The notes under the pieces: model-generated | Told to the model about the DNA's origin: nothing | Seen by the model: only the letters and a program-made list of their open reading frames with translations | Database searches by the model: none | Part shown: one piece after another, positions 8,648 through 18,393 of the stretch | Position numbering within the stretch: position 1 is the first letter of the stretch | How the letters are laid out: each line of letters opens with the position of its first letter | Assembly (NCBI GenBank): GCA_903824185.1 | Contig: CAIJVU010000079.1 | Location: forward strand, 43,979-107,978 | Direction of reading: 5' to 3' | Origin: an uncultured Hyphomicrobiales bacterium | Lineage (GTDB): Bacteria; Pseudomonadota; Alphaproteobacteria; Rhizobiales; Beijerinckiaceae | Length of the DNA: 64,000 nucleotides | Position numbers and translations under genes: made by a program

Positions 8648-10171
8648 ATGCTGCCATCTCCGCGTGAACAAGCCCTGAGCCTTCTTGAAGCGCTTGGAGT
8701 CCCCCCCGCGCGGTTGGGTGCGCAGGGTCTTGCTGTTCATTCCCCGATTGATGGGGTCTTGATCACGCATGTGACAGAAACCAGCCCCGCCGAGGCCAGC
8801 GCGCTCATCAAACAGGCCCATGCGGCTTTTGTGCAATGGCGCAAAATCCCGGCTCCCCGGCGTGGTGAATTCGTCCGTTTGCTGGGCGAGGAATTGCGTC
8901 TGCACAAACAAACGCTTGGACAATTGGTCACGCTGGAAGCCGGCAAGATCTTGTCTGAGGGGCTGGGCGAAGTGCAGGAGATGATCGATATTTGTGATTA
9001 TGCGGTCGGCTTGTCGCGCCAATTATTCGGCCTGACCATTGCCACCGAAAGACCCGATCACCGCATGATGGAAACATGGCATCCGCTGGGCGTCTGCGGT
9101 GTGATTTCGGCTTTTAATTTTCCGGTCGCTGTGTGGTCATGGAATGCCGCCATCGCATTGGTATGTGGCAATGCCGTGGTCTGGAAACCGTCGGAAAAAA
9201 CACCGCTGACAGCGCTGGCCACCCATGCCATTGCCGAACGGGCGGCCAAACGCTTTGGCGGTTTGCCCGAGGGATTGCTCAGCCTGTTGATCGGCGGTCG
9301 TGAACTGGGCGCCCTACTTGTCGAGGATGCGCATGTGCCGCTGGTTTCCGCCACTGGCTCAACCGCCATGGGACGTCAGGTCGGACCGAAACTGGCCGCC
9401 CGATTTGCCCGCGCCATTCTGGAACTGGGCGGCAATAATGCGGCCATCATCGCCCCCTCAGCCGATCTGGATCTGGCGTTGCGCGGCATCGCCTTTGCCG
9501 CCATCGGGACAGCCGGACAACGCTGCACCACGTTGCGCCGCTTGATCGTGCATGAAAGCATTTACGAGGCCTTTGTTTCGAAATTGCGGCGCGTCTACCA
9601 AACCGTCGCGATTGGTGATCCGCGTCAACCCGATGTCTTGGTTGGCCCGCTGATCGACGCCCCCGCCCGTGCACAGATGGACAAGGCCTTGAACGAGGCG
9701 CGGGCCATGGGGGCACAGGTGACAGGCGGCACCCATGTGGACGTGCCTCATCTCAAGGGATGTTATGTCGCCCCCGCCCTTGTTGAAATGCCGCGGCATG
9801 ACGGGCCGGTCTTGCATGAAACATTTGCCCCCATTCTTTATGTGATGCGTTATCAAAACTTCGAAGACGCCATCACGATGCAAAACAGCGTCGGCGCCGG
9901 ACTGTCCTCCTCCTTATTCACCTTGGATATGCGGGAAGCCGAACGCTTTGTATCGGTGGAAGGGTCGGATTGCGGCATTGCCAATATCAATATCGGCCCT
10001 TCGGGCGCGGAAATCGGCGGCGCTTTCGGCGGCGAAAAAGAAACCGGCGGCGGCCGAGAAGCCGGATCCGATTCTTGGAAAGCCTATATGCGGCGCGCTA
10101 CCAATACTGTCAATTACGGAACGACATTACCACTGGCGCAAGGCGTCAGCTTCGATATAACAACCGACTGA
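8648..10171 (+). CDS. amaB: ALDH7-family dehydrogenase: L-piperidine-6-carboxylate / alpha-aminoadipate semialdehyde dehydrogenase
   Basis: A 507-residue NAD-dependent aldehyde dehydrogenase of the antiquitin (ALDH7) branch. It should oxidise alpha-aminoadipate semialdehyde to alpha-aminoadipate in lysine/pipecolate breakdown. The catalytic glutamate lies in [12 protein letters not shown] and the catalytic cysteine in [13 protein letters not shown]. The family-specific C-terminal block [18 protein letters not shown] followed by [10 protein letters not shown] is clear. A GGAG site eight bases upstream supports the ATG at 8648. It is followed 25 bp later by glutaryl-CoA dehydrogenase, a later enzyme of the same pathway. 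Steps from aminoadipate to glutaryl-CoA are not in this window. Confidence 0.88.
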   Translation: MLPSPREQALSLLEALGVPPARLGAQGLAVHSPIDGVLITHVTETSPAEASALIKQAHAAFVQWRKIPAPRRGEFVRLLGEELRLHKQTLGQLVTLEAGKILSEGLGEVQEMIDICDYAVGLSRQLFGLTIATERPDHRMMETWHPLGVCGVISAFNFPVAVWSWNAAIALVCGNAVVWKPSEKTPLTALATHAIAERAAKRFGGLPEGLLSLLIGGRELGALLVEDAHVPLVSATGSTAMGRQVGPKLAARFARAILELGGNNAAIIAPSADLDLALRGIAFAAIGTAGQRCTTLRRLIVHESIYEAFVSKLRRVYQTVAIGDPRQPDVLVGPLIDAPARAQMDKALNEARAMGAQVTGGTHVDVPHLKGCYVAPALVEMPRHDGPVLHETFAPILYVMRYQNFEDAITMQNSVGAGLSSSLFTLDMREAERFVSVEGSDCGIANINIGPSGAEIGGAFGGEKETGGGREAGSDSWKAYMRRATNTVNYGTTLPLAQGVSFDITTD

Positions 10172-10196
10172 TAACAGATCTGAAGGAAGCACACTC

Positions 10197-11393
10197 ATGA
10201 GCAAAGAAAAAAAAGCGGCTCCATTTCAATGGGACGATGCCTTTTTACTCGATGACCAACTGACCGAAGACGAACGCATGATCCGTGACACGGCCCGCGC
10301 CTATGCACAGGATAAATTGCAGCCGCGCGTTTTGCAAGCCTATGCCGAGGAAAAATCAGATCGCAGCATTTTCAACGAAATGGGAGAGCTTGGTCTGCTT
10401 GGCATTACCTTGCCGGAAAAATACGGCTGCGCGGGTGCAAGCTATGTGTCTTATGGCCTCGTGGCACGAGAGGTCGAACGCGTCGATTCCGGTTATCGTT
10501 CCATGATGAGCGTGCAGTCTTCGCTGGTGATGTATCCCATCCATGCCTATGGCACCGAAGAGCAGCGCATGAAATATTTGCCCAAGCTCGCAACAGGTGA
10601 ATGGGTCGGATGTTTTGGCCTGACAGAACCCGATGCAGGCTCTGATCCCGCCGGCATGCGCACGCGTGTCGAAAAAGTGGCCGACGGCTACAAAATAACC
10701 GGCTCCAAAATGTGGATCTCGAATTCACCGATTGCCGATGTTTTTGTGATCTGGGCCAAGTCTGCGCCGCATGACAACGAGATCCGCGGCTTCATTCTGG
10801 ATAAAGGCATGAAGGGTCTCTCTGCCCCCAAGATCGGTGGCAAGCTGTCCTTGCGGGCCTCGATCACCGGCGAAGTGGTGATGGATGGCGTGATTGTGCC
10901 TGAAGAAAACCTGCTGCCGAATGTCTCCGGTTTGAAAGGTCCGTTCGGCTGCCTCAATCGGGCACGTTACGGGATTTCATGGGGTGTCATGGGCGCCGCG
11001 GAAGATTGCTATGCGCGGGCCCGTCAATATACGCTCGACCGCCATCAATTCGGCAAGCCTTTGGCCCAAACCCAATTGGTGCAAAAGAAACTCGCCGACA
11101 TGGTCACGGAAATTTCACTCGGCCTGCAAGGTTCGCTGCGGGTAGGCCGGTTGTTTGATGACGGCAAGCTGGCGCCCGAAATGATTTCGATTGTCAAACG
11201 CAACAATTGCGGCAAGGCCCTCGACATTGCCCGTCAAGCCCGCGACATGCATGGCGGCAATGGTATTTCCGAGGAATATCATGTCATGCGCCACGCCCAG
11301 AATTTGGAAACGGTCAACACCTATGAAGGCACGCATGACATCCATGCGCTGATCCTTGGCCGCGCCATCACGGGCCTGCAGGCTTTCTTTTAA
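10197..11393 (+). CDS. gcdH: Glutaryl-CoA dehydrogenase
   Basis: A 398-residue acyl-CoA dehydrogenase that converts glutaryl-CoA to crotonyl-CoA and CO2 in lysine and tryptophan breakdown. Family marks are [20 protein letters not shown] near the start, [13 protein letters not shown] in the FAD region, [15 protein letters not shown], and the catalytic glutamate in [20 protein letters not shown]. Length and N-terminal FxWDDxFLLDDQL pattern fit GcdH rather than short-chain acyl-CoA dehydrogenases. GAAGGA precedes the start. It is probably co-transcribed with the ALDH7 gene. Confidence 0.93.
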   Translation: MSKEKKAAPFQWDDAFLLDDQLTEDERMIRDTARAYAQDKLQPRVLQAYAEEKSDRSIFNEMGELGLLGITLPEKYGCAGASYVSYGLVAREVERVDSGYRSMMSVQSSLVMYPIHAYGTEEQRMKYLPKLATGEWVGCFGLTEPDAGSDPAGMRTRVEKVADGYKITGSKMWISNSPIADVFVIWAKSAPHDNEIRGFILDKGMKGLSAPKIGGKLSLRASITGEVVMDGVIVPEENLLPNVSGLKGPFGCLNRARYGISWGVMGAAEDCYARARQYTLDRHQFGKPLAQTQLVQKKLADMVTEISLGLQGSLRVGRLFDDGKLAPEMISIVKRNNCGKALDIARQARDMHGGNGISEEYHVMRHAQNLETVNTYEGTHDIHALILGRAITGLQAFF

Positions 11394-11426
11394 GCGCGCG
11401 CCAGACGTCTTGGACGAGGGCTCACA

Positions 11427-11456
11427 CCCCAAGCGGTCTTCATCGGCTGCTTGGGG
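11427..11456. terminator. Hairpin after gcdH
   Basis: CCCCAAGC and GCTTGGGG are perfect 8-bp arms around a 14-base loop in the 105-bp gap between gcdH and the TPP-enzyme gene. There is no U-tract. It may be a weak or factor-dependent terminator, an mRNA-stabilising structure, or a regulatory dyad for the following gene. Confidence 0.35.
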
Positions 11457-11498
11457 ATCAAGCCTCCCCCTTAAACTCTTTGGATAAGGATCAGCACG

Positions 11499-13160
11499 AT
11501 GGCAACAGAACGTACAGGTGGCCAACTCATTGTGGATGCCTTGCATGCACAAGGGGCCGAGCATGTTTTTTGCGTGCCGGGTGAAAGCTATCTTGCCGTG
11601 CTGGATGCCTTGCATGATGCCAAGATCCAAGTAACCGTCTGCCGCCAAGAAGGCGGCGCTGTCATGATGGCGGATGCCACAGCCCGTCTCACCGGACGCC
11701 CCGGCATTGCCATGGTGACGCGCGGTCCGGGTGCGACCAACGCCTCCCCCGGTATCCACATTGCCGAACATGACAGCGTGCCACTGATCTTGTTTGTCGG
11801 GCAAATCGAACGCGGCATGCGTGAGCGCGGCGCATTTCAGGAAATGAATTACAAGGCCTTTTTCGGATCAACCGCCAAATGGGTGGTTGAAATCGATGAT
11901 GCGGCCCGCATCCCTGAAACCATTTCGCGCGCCTATCACATCGCCATGCAAGGACGGCCCGGCCCTGTTGTCATCAGCCTGCCCGAAGACATGTTGCTGG
12001 ATGTCAGCCACGCGGCCATTCCGCAAAGGATCGAGCCGGTTGAAACATGGCCCGGCCAGACACAAATGGCCGAGCTGCAAAAAATGCTCTGGGCCGCCAA
12101 AAAACCCATCGCCATTTTGGGCGGGGGCGGCTGGTCTGACAAGGCTGTGGCCAGCCTTGTGCGTTTTTCTGAACGCTTCCATTTGCCGATTGCCACATCC
12201 TTTCGCCGCGCCGGTTTATTTCCAGCCGATCATCCCCATTATGCGGGTGAAATCGGCATCGGTCCCAATCCGAAATTGAAAGAGCGCATTGCCACCTCTG
12301 ATCTGGTTTTGCTGATCGGCGGACGGATGGCTGAAATGCCATCACAAAGCTATACTCTGTTTGATATTCCCAAACCGCAAATGGCTTTTGTGCATGTGCA
12401 TGCCGATGCCGAAGAATTGGGACGCGTCTATCACCCGACACTGGGTATCAATGCGACACCGCGGGCTTTTGCTGCCTCATTGGAATCATTGCAGCCCCCG
12501 CAAGAGATCGTTTGGGCCGACACAGCCCAAGCAGCCCATGCGGATTTCGAGGGCTGGACTTCCAAGCCTTTAGCCCATGCCAATGCCTTGGATATGGCCG
12601 ATGTCATGTTGTGGTTGCGCAACCGTCTGCCTCATGACGCCATCGTCACCAATGGGGCGGGCAATTACGCCATCTGGGTGGGCCGCTTTTTGCGCTATCG
12701 TCATTTTGGGGCCCAACTGGCGCCGACATCCGGCTCTATGGGCTATGGCGTTCCGGCCGCCGTCGGCGCCAAACGGATGCTCCCCGAACGCATGGTGATC
12801 GCCTTTGCAGGGGACGGATGCTTCATGATGAACGGGCAGGAATTTGCCACTGCCGTGCAATATCATCTGCCGGTAATTGTGGTTGTGGTCGACAACGGCA
12901 TGTATGGCACCATCCGCATGCATCAGGAGCGGGAATATCCCGCCCGCGTTTCGGCCTCGACACTCAAAAATCCGGATTTTGCCGCCTATGCCCGCGCCTT
13001 TGGTGGCCATGGAGAACGCGTCGAAAACACCGATGAATTTGCACCGGCATTTGAACGCTGCGTGGCGTCAGGAAAACCCTCGATCATTCATTGCCTGACC
13101 AATCCGGAACTACTCACACCGGCCATGACCGTGACGCAAATGCGCGAAGCCAAAAAATAA
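11499..13160 (+). CDS. Thiamine-diphosphate-binding enzyme, acetolactate-synthase-like
   Basis: A 553-residue ThDP enzyme with three domains in the acetolactate synthase order. The N-terminal pyrimidine-binding domain has the catalytic glutamate in CRQEGGAVMMADATARLTG. A central domain follows. The C-terminal pyrophosphate domain has GDGCFMMNGQEFATAV, the GDG...N signature. Unlike IlvB it is short, with no regulatory-subunit gene nearby. Such solitary proteins are often glyoxylate carboligase, oxalyl-CoA decarboxylase or benzoylformate-decarboxylase relatives and are frequently misannotated as acetolactate synthase. A good AAGGAT site precedes the start. The substrate is unknown. Confidence 0.8.
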   Translation: MATERTGGQLIVDALHAQGAEHVFCVPGESYLAVLDALHDAKIQVTVCRQEGGAVMMADATARLTGRPGIAMVTRGPGATNASPGIHIAEHDSVPLILFVGQIERGMRERGAFQEMNYKAFFGSTAKWVVEIDDAARIPETISRAYHIAMQGRPGPVVISLPEDMLLDVSHAAIPQRIEPVETWPGQTQMAELQKMLWAAKKPIAILGGGGWSDKAVASLVRFSERFHLPIATSFRRAGLFPADHPHYAGEIGIGPNPKLKERIATSDLVLLIGGRMAEMPSQSYTLFDIPKPQMAFVHVHADAEELGRVYHPTLGINATPRAFAASLESLQPPQEIVWADTAQAAHADFEGWTSKPLAHANALDMADVMLWLRNRLPHDAIVTNGAGNYAIWVGRFLRYRHFGAQLAPTSGSMGYGVPAAVGAKRMLPERMVIAFAGDGCFMMNGQEFATAVQYHLPVIVVVVDNGMYGTIRMHQEREYPARVSASTLKNPDFAAYARAFGGHGERVENTDEFAPAFERCVASGKPSIIHCLTNPELLTPAMTVTQMREAKK

Positions 13161-13196
13161 TTAAAACCGCTTGATTGATGGGTCTTACAGAGTTGC

Positions 13197-13227
13197 AAAG
13201 AGCCGGAGATGATCCGGCTCTTTTTTT
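13197..13227. terminator. Bidirectional intrinsic terminator
   Basis: A perfect 11-bp stem (AAAGAGCCGGA / TCCGGCTCTTT) with a 5-base loop is followed by a T-run on the plus strand and gives an A/T-rich tail on the minus strand. It sits between the convergent TPP-enzyme and transaldolase genes and can serve both. Confidence 0.88.
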
Positions 13228-13241
13228 AATAACGATCCGCG

Positions 13242-14204
13242 TTAATGTGCCAAGCGCTCTTTGACCATGGCACGCAATGCACGCAAATCCTTGGTGAACA
13301 AGCGGATGCCCTCTGAGAGTTTCTCGGTCGCCATCGCGTCTTCGTTCATCGCGAAGCGGAAGGCTGCCTCGTCGACAGGGAGAGACGCCTCGCCTGCTTG
13401 CGCGGCGCTGTCGGCGCTCAATTGCCGTGTTAAAACGCCCGTATCTTTGGAGAGGCTTTCCAGCAAAGCCGGTGCAATGGTCAATCGGTCACAGCCTGCC
13501 AAGGCCTCGATTTCTCCTTGATTTCGGAAGCTTGCACCCATCACCACCGTGGAATGACCGTGCCGTTTGTAATAGGCATAGATCCGACGCACCGACAAAA
13601 CACCGGGATCATCTTCCGATCCATAGGTTTTGCCCTCAGCCTTCACATACCAATCCAGAATACGCCCAACGAAAGGCGAGATCAAAAAGGCACCGGCATG
13701 CGCGGCGGCGGCGGCCTGCGCCAGTGAAAACAACAAAGTCAGATTGCATTGGATGCCTTCGCGCTCCAAGAGTTCAGCCGCGCGAATGCCCTCCCATGTC
13801 GAAGCCAATTTGATCAGGATCCGGTCACGACCCACACCCCGCGCGTGATAATCAGCGATAATCGCATGGGCTTTGGCGACACTGGCCGCTGTATCAAAGG
13901 ACAAATCGGCATCCACCTCCGTGGATACGCGTCCGGGCACGATCTTGGACAATTCAGTGCCGAAATTTACCGCCAGCCGATCACAGACAGCGCCCACGAT
14001 CCCTTCCGCGGTCCCGCTCTGTTTTTGACCCCATGAGACCGCCTCGCCCACCAAATGATCATAAGCGGGCATTTGCGCCGCTTTCAAAATCAACGATGGA
14101 TTGGTGGTGCAATCGGTGGGCTGGAAAGCCCGAATGGATTCAATATCGCCGGTATCAGCGACCACAACGGTCATGGCTTTCAATTGATCAAGCTTTGAGT
14201 GCAT
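13242..14204 (-). CDS. tal: Transaldolase
   Basis: A 320-residue class I transaldolase of the non-oxidative pentose phosphate pathway, moving a dihydroxyacetone unit between sugar phosphates in the cytoplasm. Signature blocks are [15 protein letters not shown] near the start and the Schiff-base lysine in [17 protein letters not shown], then [12 protein letters not shown]. Length matches the TalB subfamily. The ATG at 14204 was chosen because it starts [20 protein letters not shown], as expected, and has GGGAG upstream; longer in-frame starts add an unrelated leader. It is divergent from the aldo-keto reductase gene. Confidence 0.95.
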   Translation of the reverse strand: MHSKLDQLKAMTVVVADTGDIESIRAFQPTDCTTNPSLILKAAQMPAYDHLVGEAVSWGQKQSGTAEGIVGAVCDRLAVNFGTELSKIVPGRVSTEVDADLSFDTAASVAKAHAIIADYHARGVGRDRILIKLASTWEGIRAAELLEREGIQCNLTLLFSLAQAAAAAHAGAFLISPFVGRILDWYVKAEGKTYGSEDDPGVLSVRRIYAYYKRHGHSTVVMGASFRNQGEIEALAGCDRLTIAPALLESLSKDTGVLTRQLSADSAAQAGEASLPVDEAAFRFAMNEDAMATEKLSEGIRLFTKDLRALRAMVKERLAH

Positions 14205-14337
14205 CGCCGTTACTTCTCCCTCAGTGTTTCTCTGCTCTTTTTTACGGGGCGGCAGCCCAGAAAGCCAGTCTCTATTCCCCAAAAGCGTAAATATTGCCAT
14301 AAAGAGGCCCGTGACTGGATTCCAGAGGGGCAAGACG

Positions 14338-15360
14338 ATGAGGACACGCACATTCACCACACGCATGGGCCATCGTCTCTCCATTCCTGTCATGGGGTTC
14401 GGGACAGCGCCTTTGGGCAATCTATACGCGGCGCTTGATGACAGCCTCGCCCGCAAAACACTGGACGCGGCTTGGGCCGCCGGTTGCCGCTTTTTTGATA
14501 CCGCGCCTTTTTACGGTCTCGGTCTGGCCGAAACACGTCTCAACCCTTTCTTGCGCGATCACCGCCACGCGCCTTTTTTGCTCTCGACCAAAATAGGCCG
14601 TCTGTTGAAAGTCTGTGCGCCCGAACACCGCTCTGCCCAAGCCCATTACATCGACACCCCTGCCCGCGAAGTGGTGTTTGATTATTCCTATGACGGGGTG
14701 ATGCGGTCGGTGGAGGACTCCTTTGCGCGCCTGGGCGTTGACCGCATCGACATCCTGCTTTGTCATGACATTGATGCCATCACCCATGAAAGCAATGCGG
14801 TGTCAGACCGGCATTTAAAAATATTTATGGAGGGGGGCTACAAAGCGCTGGAGCGATTGCGGGCGGAGGGCAGCATCAAAGCCTTTGGTGCAGGGCTGAA
14901 TGTCTGGCAAATGTGCGAGCGCTTGGCGCGGCTTGGTGATTTTGATCTGTTTTTGATGGCAGGACGTTATACGCTGCTGGAACAGGAATCACTGAACAGT
15001 TTTCTGCCCCTGTGCGTGGAGCGCCACATCGGTATCATCTGTGGCGGGCCCTATAATTCAGGCATTCTTGCCACGGGCGCGATCCCGAATGCCTTTTACA
15101 ATTACGAATATGCGCCCCCCGATATCATGGAGCGTGTGCGCCAGATCGAAAACATCTGCCACGCCCATCAGGTCAAACTCAGTGAAGCCGCAATACAATT
15201 TCCATTGTTTCATGAGGCTGTGATCTGTGTGATCCCCGGCGGGAAGACGCCTGAGGAAGTAACCCGCAATGCCGCACAGCTTGAGACACCCATTCCCAAA
15301 CAATTATGGGCCGATCTCAAACAAGCAGGCCTTCTTGCCGTTGATGCGCCAACGCCCTAA
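14338..15360 (+). CDS. Aldo-keto reductase, L-fucose/D-threo-aldose 1-dehydrogenase type
   Basis: A 340-residue aldo-keto reductase barrel. The catalytic tetrad is seen as D and Y in [15 protein letters not shown] in [10 protein letters not shown] and H in ILLCHDIDA. The family includes D-threo-aldose 1-dehydrogenase, which oxidises L-fucose to L-fuconolactone, and pyridoxal 4-dehydrogenase. The next two genes encode a FucU mutarotase and an amidohydrolase-type lactonase, so an aldose 1-dehydrogenase role in L-fucose oxidation is the simplest reading. The ATG at 14338 matches the usual N-terminus; a longer start at 14224 adds unrelated residues. Confidence 0.82.
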   Translation: MRTRTFTTRMGHRLSIPVMGFGTAPLGNLYAALDDSLARKTLDAAWAAGCRFFDTAPFYGLGLAETRLNPFLRDHRHAPFLLSTKIGRLLKVCAPEHRSAQAHYIDTPAREVVFDYSYDGVMRSVEDSFARLGVDRIDILLCHDIDAITHESNAVSDRHLKIFMEGGYKALERLRAEGSIKAFGAGLNVWQMCERLARLGDFDLFLMAGRYTLLEQESLNSFLPLCVERHIGIICGGPYNSGILATGAIPNAFYNYEYAPPDIMERVRQIENICHAHQVKLSEAAIQFPLFHEAVICVIPGGKTPEEVTRNAAQLETPIPKQLWADLKQAGLLAVDAPTP

Positions 15361-15390
15361 CATTATGGCTTATTTGTCTGTGAGGCCCCT

Positions 15391-15828
15391 ATGCTGAAAA
15401 ATATCGATCCCCTGCTCGGCCCCGATCTACTGGCCACCTTACGGGCGATGGGACATGGCGATGAAATCGCCATTGTCGATGCCAATTACCCTGCCAGCAG
15501 CAGTGGACGTTCACTGATCAGGCTTGACGGCATCTCCGCAACACGCGCCGCCGCAGCGATTTTATCAGTGTTGCCACTGGATGATTTTGTGCCCGAATGC
15601 GCATGGCATATGCAGGTGGTGGGTGATCCGCAGGCTGATATGCCTATTTTCCAAGATTTCCGCACGCTGCTGCATGATCATGCAGGCGTTGCATTGGCGG
15701 GGCTTGAACGCTTTGCCTTTTATGAAAAAGCCAGTGCAGCCTTCGCCATCATTGTCACGGGCGAGGATCGGCTTTATGGCAATCTGATTTTGAAAAAAGG
15801 CGTCATTCGCCCCGCAACGCCAGCATGA
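15391..15828 (+). CDS. fucU: RbsD/FucU family mutarotase (L-fucose mutarotase-like)
   Basis: A 145-residue protein of the RbsD/FucU fold, which speeds conversion between sugar anomers. FucU-type features are MGHGDEIAIVDANYPA near residues 21-36, with the catalytic histidine, and FYEKASAAFAIIVTGEDRLYGNLILKKG at the C-terminus. Supplying the correct anomer to a 1-dehydrogenase fits its place between the aldo-keto reductase and the lactonase. The gaps of 30 and 10 bp suggest a single transcript. Confidence 0.88.
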   Translation: MLKNIDPLLGPDLLATLRAMGHGDEIAIVDANYPASSSGRSLIRLDGISATRAAAAILSVLPLDDFVPECAWHMQVVGDPQADMPIFQDFRTLLHDHAGVALAGLERFAFYEKASAAFAIIVTGEDRLYGNLILKKGVIRPATPA

Positions 15829-15838
15829 CACAGATCCG

Positions 15839-16693
15839 ATGAACCCGCCGCTCCGTATCGATGCGCATCAACATTTCTGGGATCCCGCCCGCAAGGATTA
15901 CGGCTGGCTGACTGCGGATATGCCAAGCCTTTTTAAACCCATTCAGCCCGCTGATCTCGAACCGTTCTTGGTGCAGCATCAGATCGACGGCACTGTTTTA
16001 GTGCAAGCCGCCCCGACCATTGCTGAAACAGATTATCTGCTTGATCTCGCGCGCAAGACGCCTTTTGTCAAAGCGGTTGTCGGCTGGATCGATTTTGAAA
16101 ATCCGGATCACCGCGTGCATTTGCAACGCTGGGCAAAAAATCCCTTGCTGAAAAGCCTACGTCCCATGGTGCAAGACATTGCTGATCCCGACTGGCTTCT
16201 CAAGCCCGAAATCGACTGGGCCTTTGAGGCCTTGCAGGACATGGATCTGGCTTTTGATGCCTTGATTTTACCCGTTCATCTTGAGCGTTTGCTGAAACGT
16301 CTCAAACGCCATCCCCGCTTGCGGGTGTGTATCGATCATGGGGCCAAGCCGGAAATCCGCCACCAGATTTTTGAGCCTTGGGCTGAGCAAATGGCGCAAC
16401 TGGCCCATGAAACATCGGCATTTTGCAAAATTTCAGGCCTTGTGACAGAGGCGAAAACACCTTGGATAGAGGCTGATCTAGGCCCCTATCTCGACCATTT
16501 GCACGCTTTGTTCGGCCCGAAACGCCTGATATTTGGCTCTGATTGGCCTGTCCTGAACCTAAATGGCACCTATTCCGGCTGGATGACACTGCTTGAGCGG
16601 TGGACACAGCACTGGTCTCACCAAGACCGGTCGGACTTTTTCGGAGGCAATGCTATGCGATTTTACGGGTTGTCCCTGCCCACACAGCCATAG
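15839..16693 (+). CDS. Amidohydrolase-family sugar lactonase (L-fuconolactonase-like)
   Basis: A 284-residue COG3618-type amidohydrolase. It opens with the metal motif DAHQHFWDP, has a conserved tryptophan run (KDYGWLT), and near the C-terminus shows RLIFGSDWPVLNL, whose aspartate binds the metal. Relatives hydrolyse L-fucono-1,5-lactone, L-rhamnono-lactone or 2-pyrone-4,6-dicarboxylate. With the preceding 1-dehydrogenase and mutarotase, L-fuconolactone hydrolysis to L-fuconate is likely. The dehydratase for the next step is not adjacent; the UxaA-like gene at 3686-5218 is a candidate. Confidence 0.83.
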   Translation: MNPPLRIDAHQHFWDPARKDYGWLTADMPSLFKPIQPADLEPFLVQHQIDGTVLVQAAPTIAETDYLLDLARKTPFVKAVVGWIDFENPDHRVHLQRWAKNPLLKSLRPMVQDIADPDWLLKPEIDWAFEALQDMDLAFDALILPVHLERLLKRLKRHPRLRVCIDHGAKPEIRHQIFEPWAEQMAQLAHETSAFCKISGLVTEAKTPWIEADLGPYLDHLHALFGPKRLIFGSDWPVLNLNGTYSGWMTLLERWTQHWSHQDRSDFFGGNAMRFYGLSLPTQP

Positions 16694-16785
16694 CCTTGAA
16701 CGGCCAGCAATGCTAACAAAAGCCTTGAAATAAGACCAGAGGATGGACCGACACTGATCCATCACAACTGACCATGGAGGACTAT

Positions 16786-18285
16786 ATGGTTGCGGAACTG
16801 ACGCATTTTATCGGCGGAAAACATGTCAAGGGAACATCGGGCCGTTTCACGGATGCCTATTGGCCGATGACCGGTGAAATTGCCTCCAAAGTCCCTCTGG
16901 CGAATGCGGCCGAAATGCGCGCCGCTGTGGAAAATGCCAAAGCCGCACAACCAGGCTGGGCCGCCACCAATCCGCAACGCCGCGCCCGCGTCTTGATGAA
17001 ATTTCTCGAGCTGGTGCATAAAGAATATGACCAGCTGGCCATGTTGCTGGCCAAGGAGCACGGCAAAACCGTAGCCGATGCGAAAGGCGACATTCAACGC
17101 GGTTTGGAAGTGGTCGAATTCTGCATTGGCGCCCCGCAAATGCTCAAAGGCGAATTCACCGACGGCGCAGGACCGAATATCGATATTTATTCCATGCGCC
17201 AACCGCTGGGCGTGGTGGCAGGCATTACCCCCTTCAATTTTCCGGCCATGATCCCCTTGTGGAAATGCGCGCCCGCCATTGCGGCTGGCAATGCCTTCAT
17301 TTTGAAACCGTCCGAGCGTGATGCCGGTGTGCCCTTGCGCATTGCCGAATTGTTCATGGAAGCCGGCCTGCCGGCGGGAATTCTCAATGTGGTGAATGGC
17401 GACAAAGAGGCCGTCGATGCCATTCTTGATGATCCCGATATCAAAGCCGTGGGCTTTGTCGGCTCCACACCGATTGCCGAATATGTCTATACCCGCGGCT
17501 GCGCCAACGGAAAGCGCGTGCAATGCTTCGGTGGTGCGAAAAACCACATGATCATCATGCCGGATGCCGATATGGATCAGGCGGTTGATGCCTTGATGGG
17601 GGCTGGTTACGGCTCGGCCGGTGAGCGCTGCATGGCCATTTCGGTGGCGGTGCCGGTGGGCAAGGAAACAGCTGATCGTCTGATCGAAAAGCTGATCCCG
17701 CGTGTTGAATCGCTGAAAATCGGTCCCTCAACCGATCCATCCGCCGATTTTGGTCCGCTTGTGACCCAAGCCCATCTCGACAAGGTCAAGGCCTATGTGG
17801 ATCTGGGCGTGAAAGAAGGGGCAGCCTTGAAAGTCGATGGCCGCAATTTCAAGCTGCAGGGTTATGAAGACGGCTTCTATATGGGGGGCTGCCTTTTTGA
17901 CAATGTGACCGAAGACATGCGCATTTACAAAGAAGAAATCTTCGGACCCGTTCTCTCCGTTGTGCGCGCGCCCACCTATGACAAGGCCTTGGCGCTTGCC
18001 AATGATCACGAATATGGCAATGGCGTCGCGATCTTTACGCGCGACGGCGATGCAGCGCGTGACTTTGCCTCCAAAGTGCAGGTCGGCATGGTCGGAATCA
18101 ATGTTCCGATTCCGGTGCCGCTCGCCTATTACACCTTCGGCGGCTGGAAACGTTCCGGATTTGGTGATCTCAACCAGCACGGACCGGATGCGTTCCGCTT
18201 CTACACCAAGACCAAAACGGTGACCTCGCGCTGGCCATCGGGCATCAAAGACGGGGCGGAATTTGTGATCCCAACCATGCGCTGA
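16786..18285 (+). CDS. mmsA: CoA-acylating methylmalonate-semialdehyde dehydrogenase
   Basis: A 499-residue ALDH6-type enzyme that turns methylmalonate semialdehyde into propionyl-CoA in valine and thymine catabolism. The catalytic cysteine is in GSAGERCMAISVAV, and the branch marks FGGAKNHMIIMPDADMDQA and FGGWKRSGFGDLNQHG are present. The replacement of the usual catalytic glutamate segment by GGAKNH is characteristic of CoA-dependent MmsA. GGAGG five bases before the ATG at 16786 decides the start over an ATG four codons earlier. A terminator follows it. Confidence 0.93.
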   Translation: MVAELTHFIGGKHVKGTSGRFTDAYWPMTGEIASKVPLANAAEMRAAVENAKAAQPGWAATNPQRRARVLMKFLELVHKEYDQLAMLLAKEHGKTVADAKGDIQRGLEVVEFCIGAPQMLKGEFTDGAGPNIDIYSMRQPLGVVAGITPFNFPAMIPLWKCAPAIAAGNAFILKPSERDAGVPLRIAELFMEAGLPAGILNVVNGDKEAVDAILDDPDIKAVGFVGSTPIAEYVYTRGCANGKRVQCFGGAKNHMIIMPDADMDQAVDALMGAGYGSAGERCMAISVAVPVGKETADRLIEKLIPRVESLKIGPSTDPSADFGPLVTQAHLDKVKAYVDLGVKEGAALKVDGRNFKLQGYEDGFYMGGCLFDNVTEDMRIYKEEIFGPVLSVVRAPTYDKALALANDHEYGNGVAIFTRDGDAARDFASKVQVGMVGINVPIPVPLAYYTFGGWKRSGFGDLNQHGPDAFRFYTKTKTVTSRWPSGIKDGAEFVIPTMR

Positions 18286-18317
18286 GCTTGCATGCATTTT
18301 TATGCGGTCTTTAGACG

Positions 18318-18351
18318 AAAACAGGGGTGGTCATCCGCCCCTGTTTTGTTT
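18318..18351 (+). terminator. Intrinsic terminator after mmsA
   Basis: AAAACAGGGG pairs with CCCCTGTTTT across a 10-base loop, and the stem is followed by GTTTTG. It lies between mmsA and the acyl-CoA dehydrogenase gene, so the valine genes are probably split into two levels of expression. Confidence 0.8.
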
Positions 18352-18393
18352 TGACTAGACGGCAAAGGAAACGCTCCAAGGTATAAAAAACAA

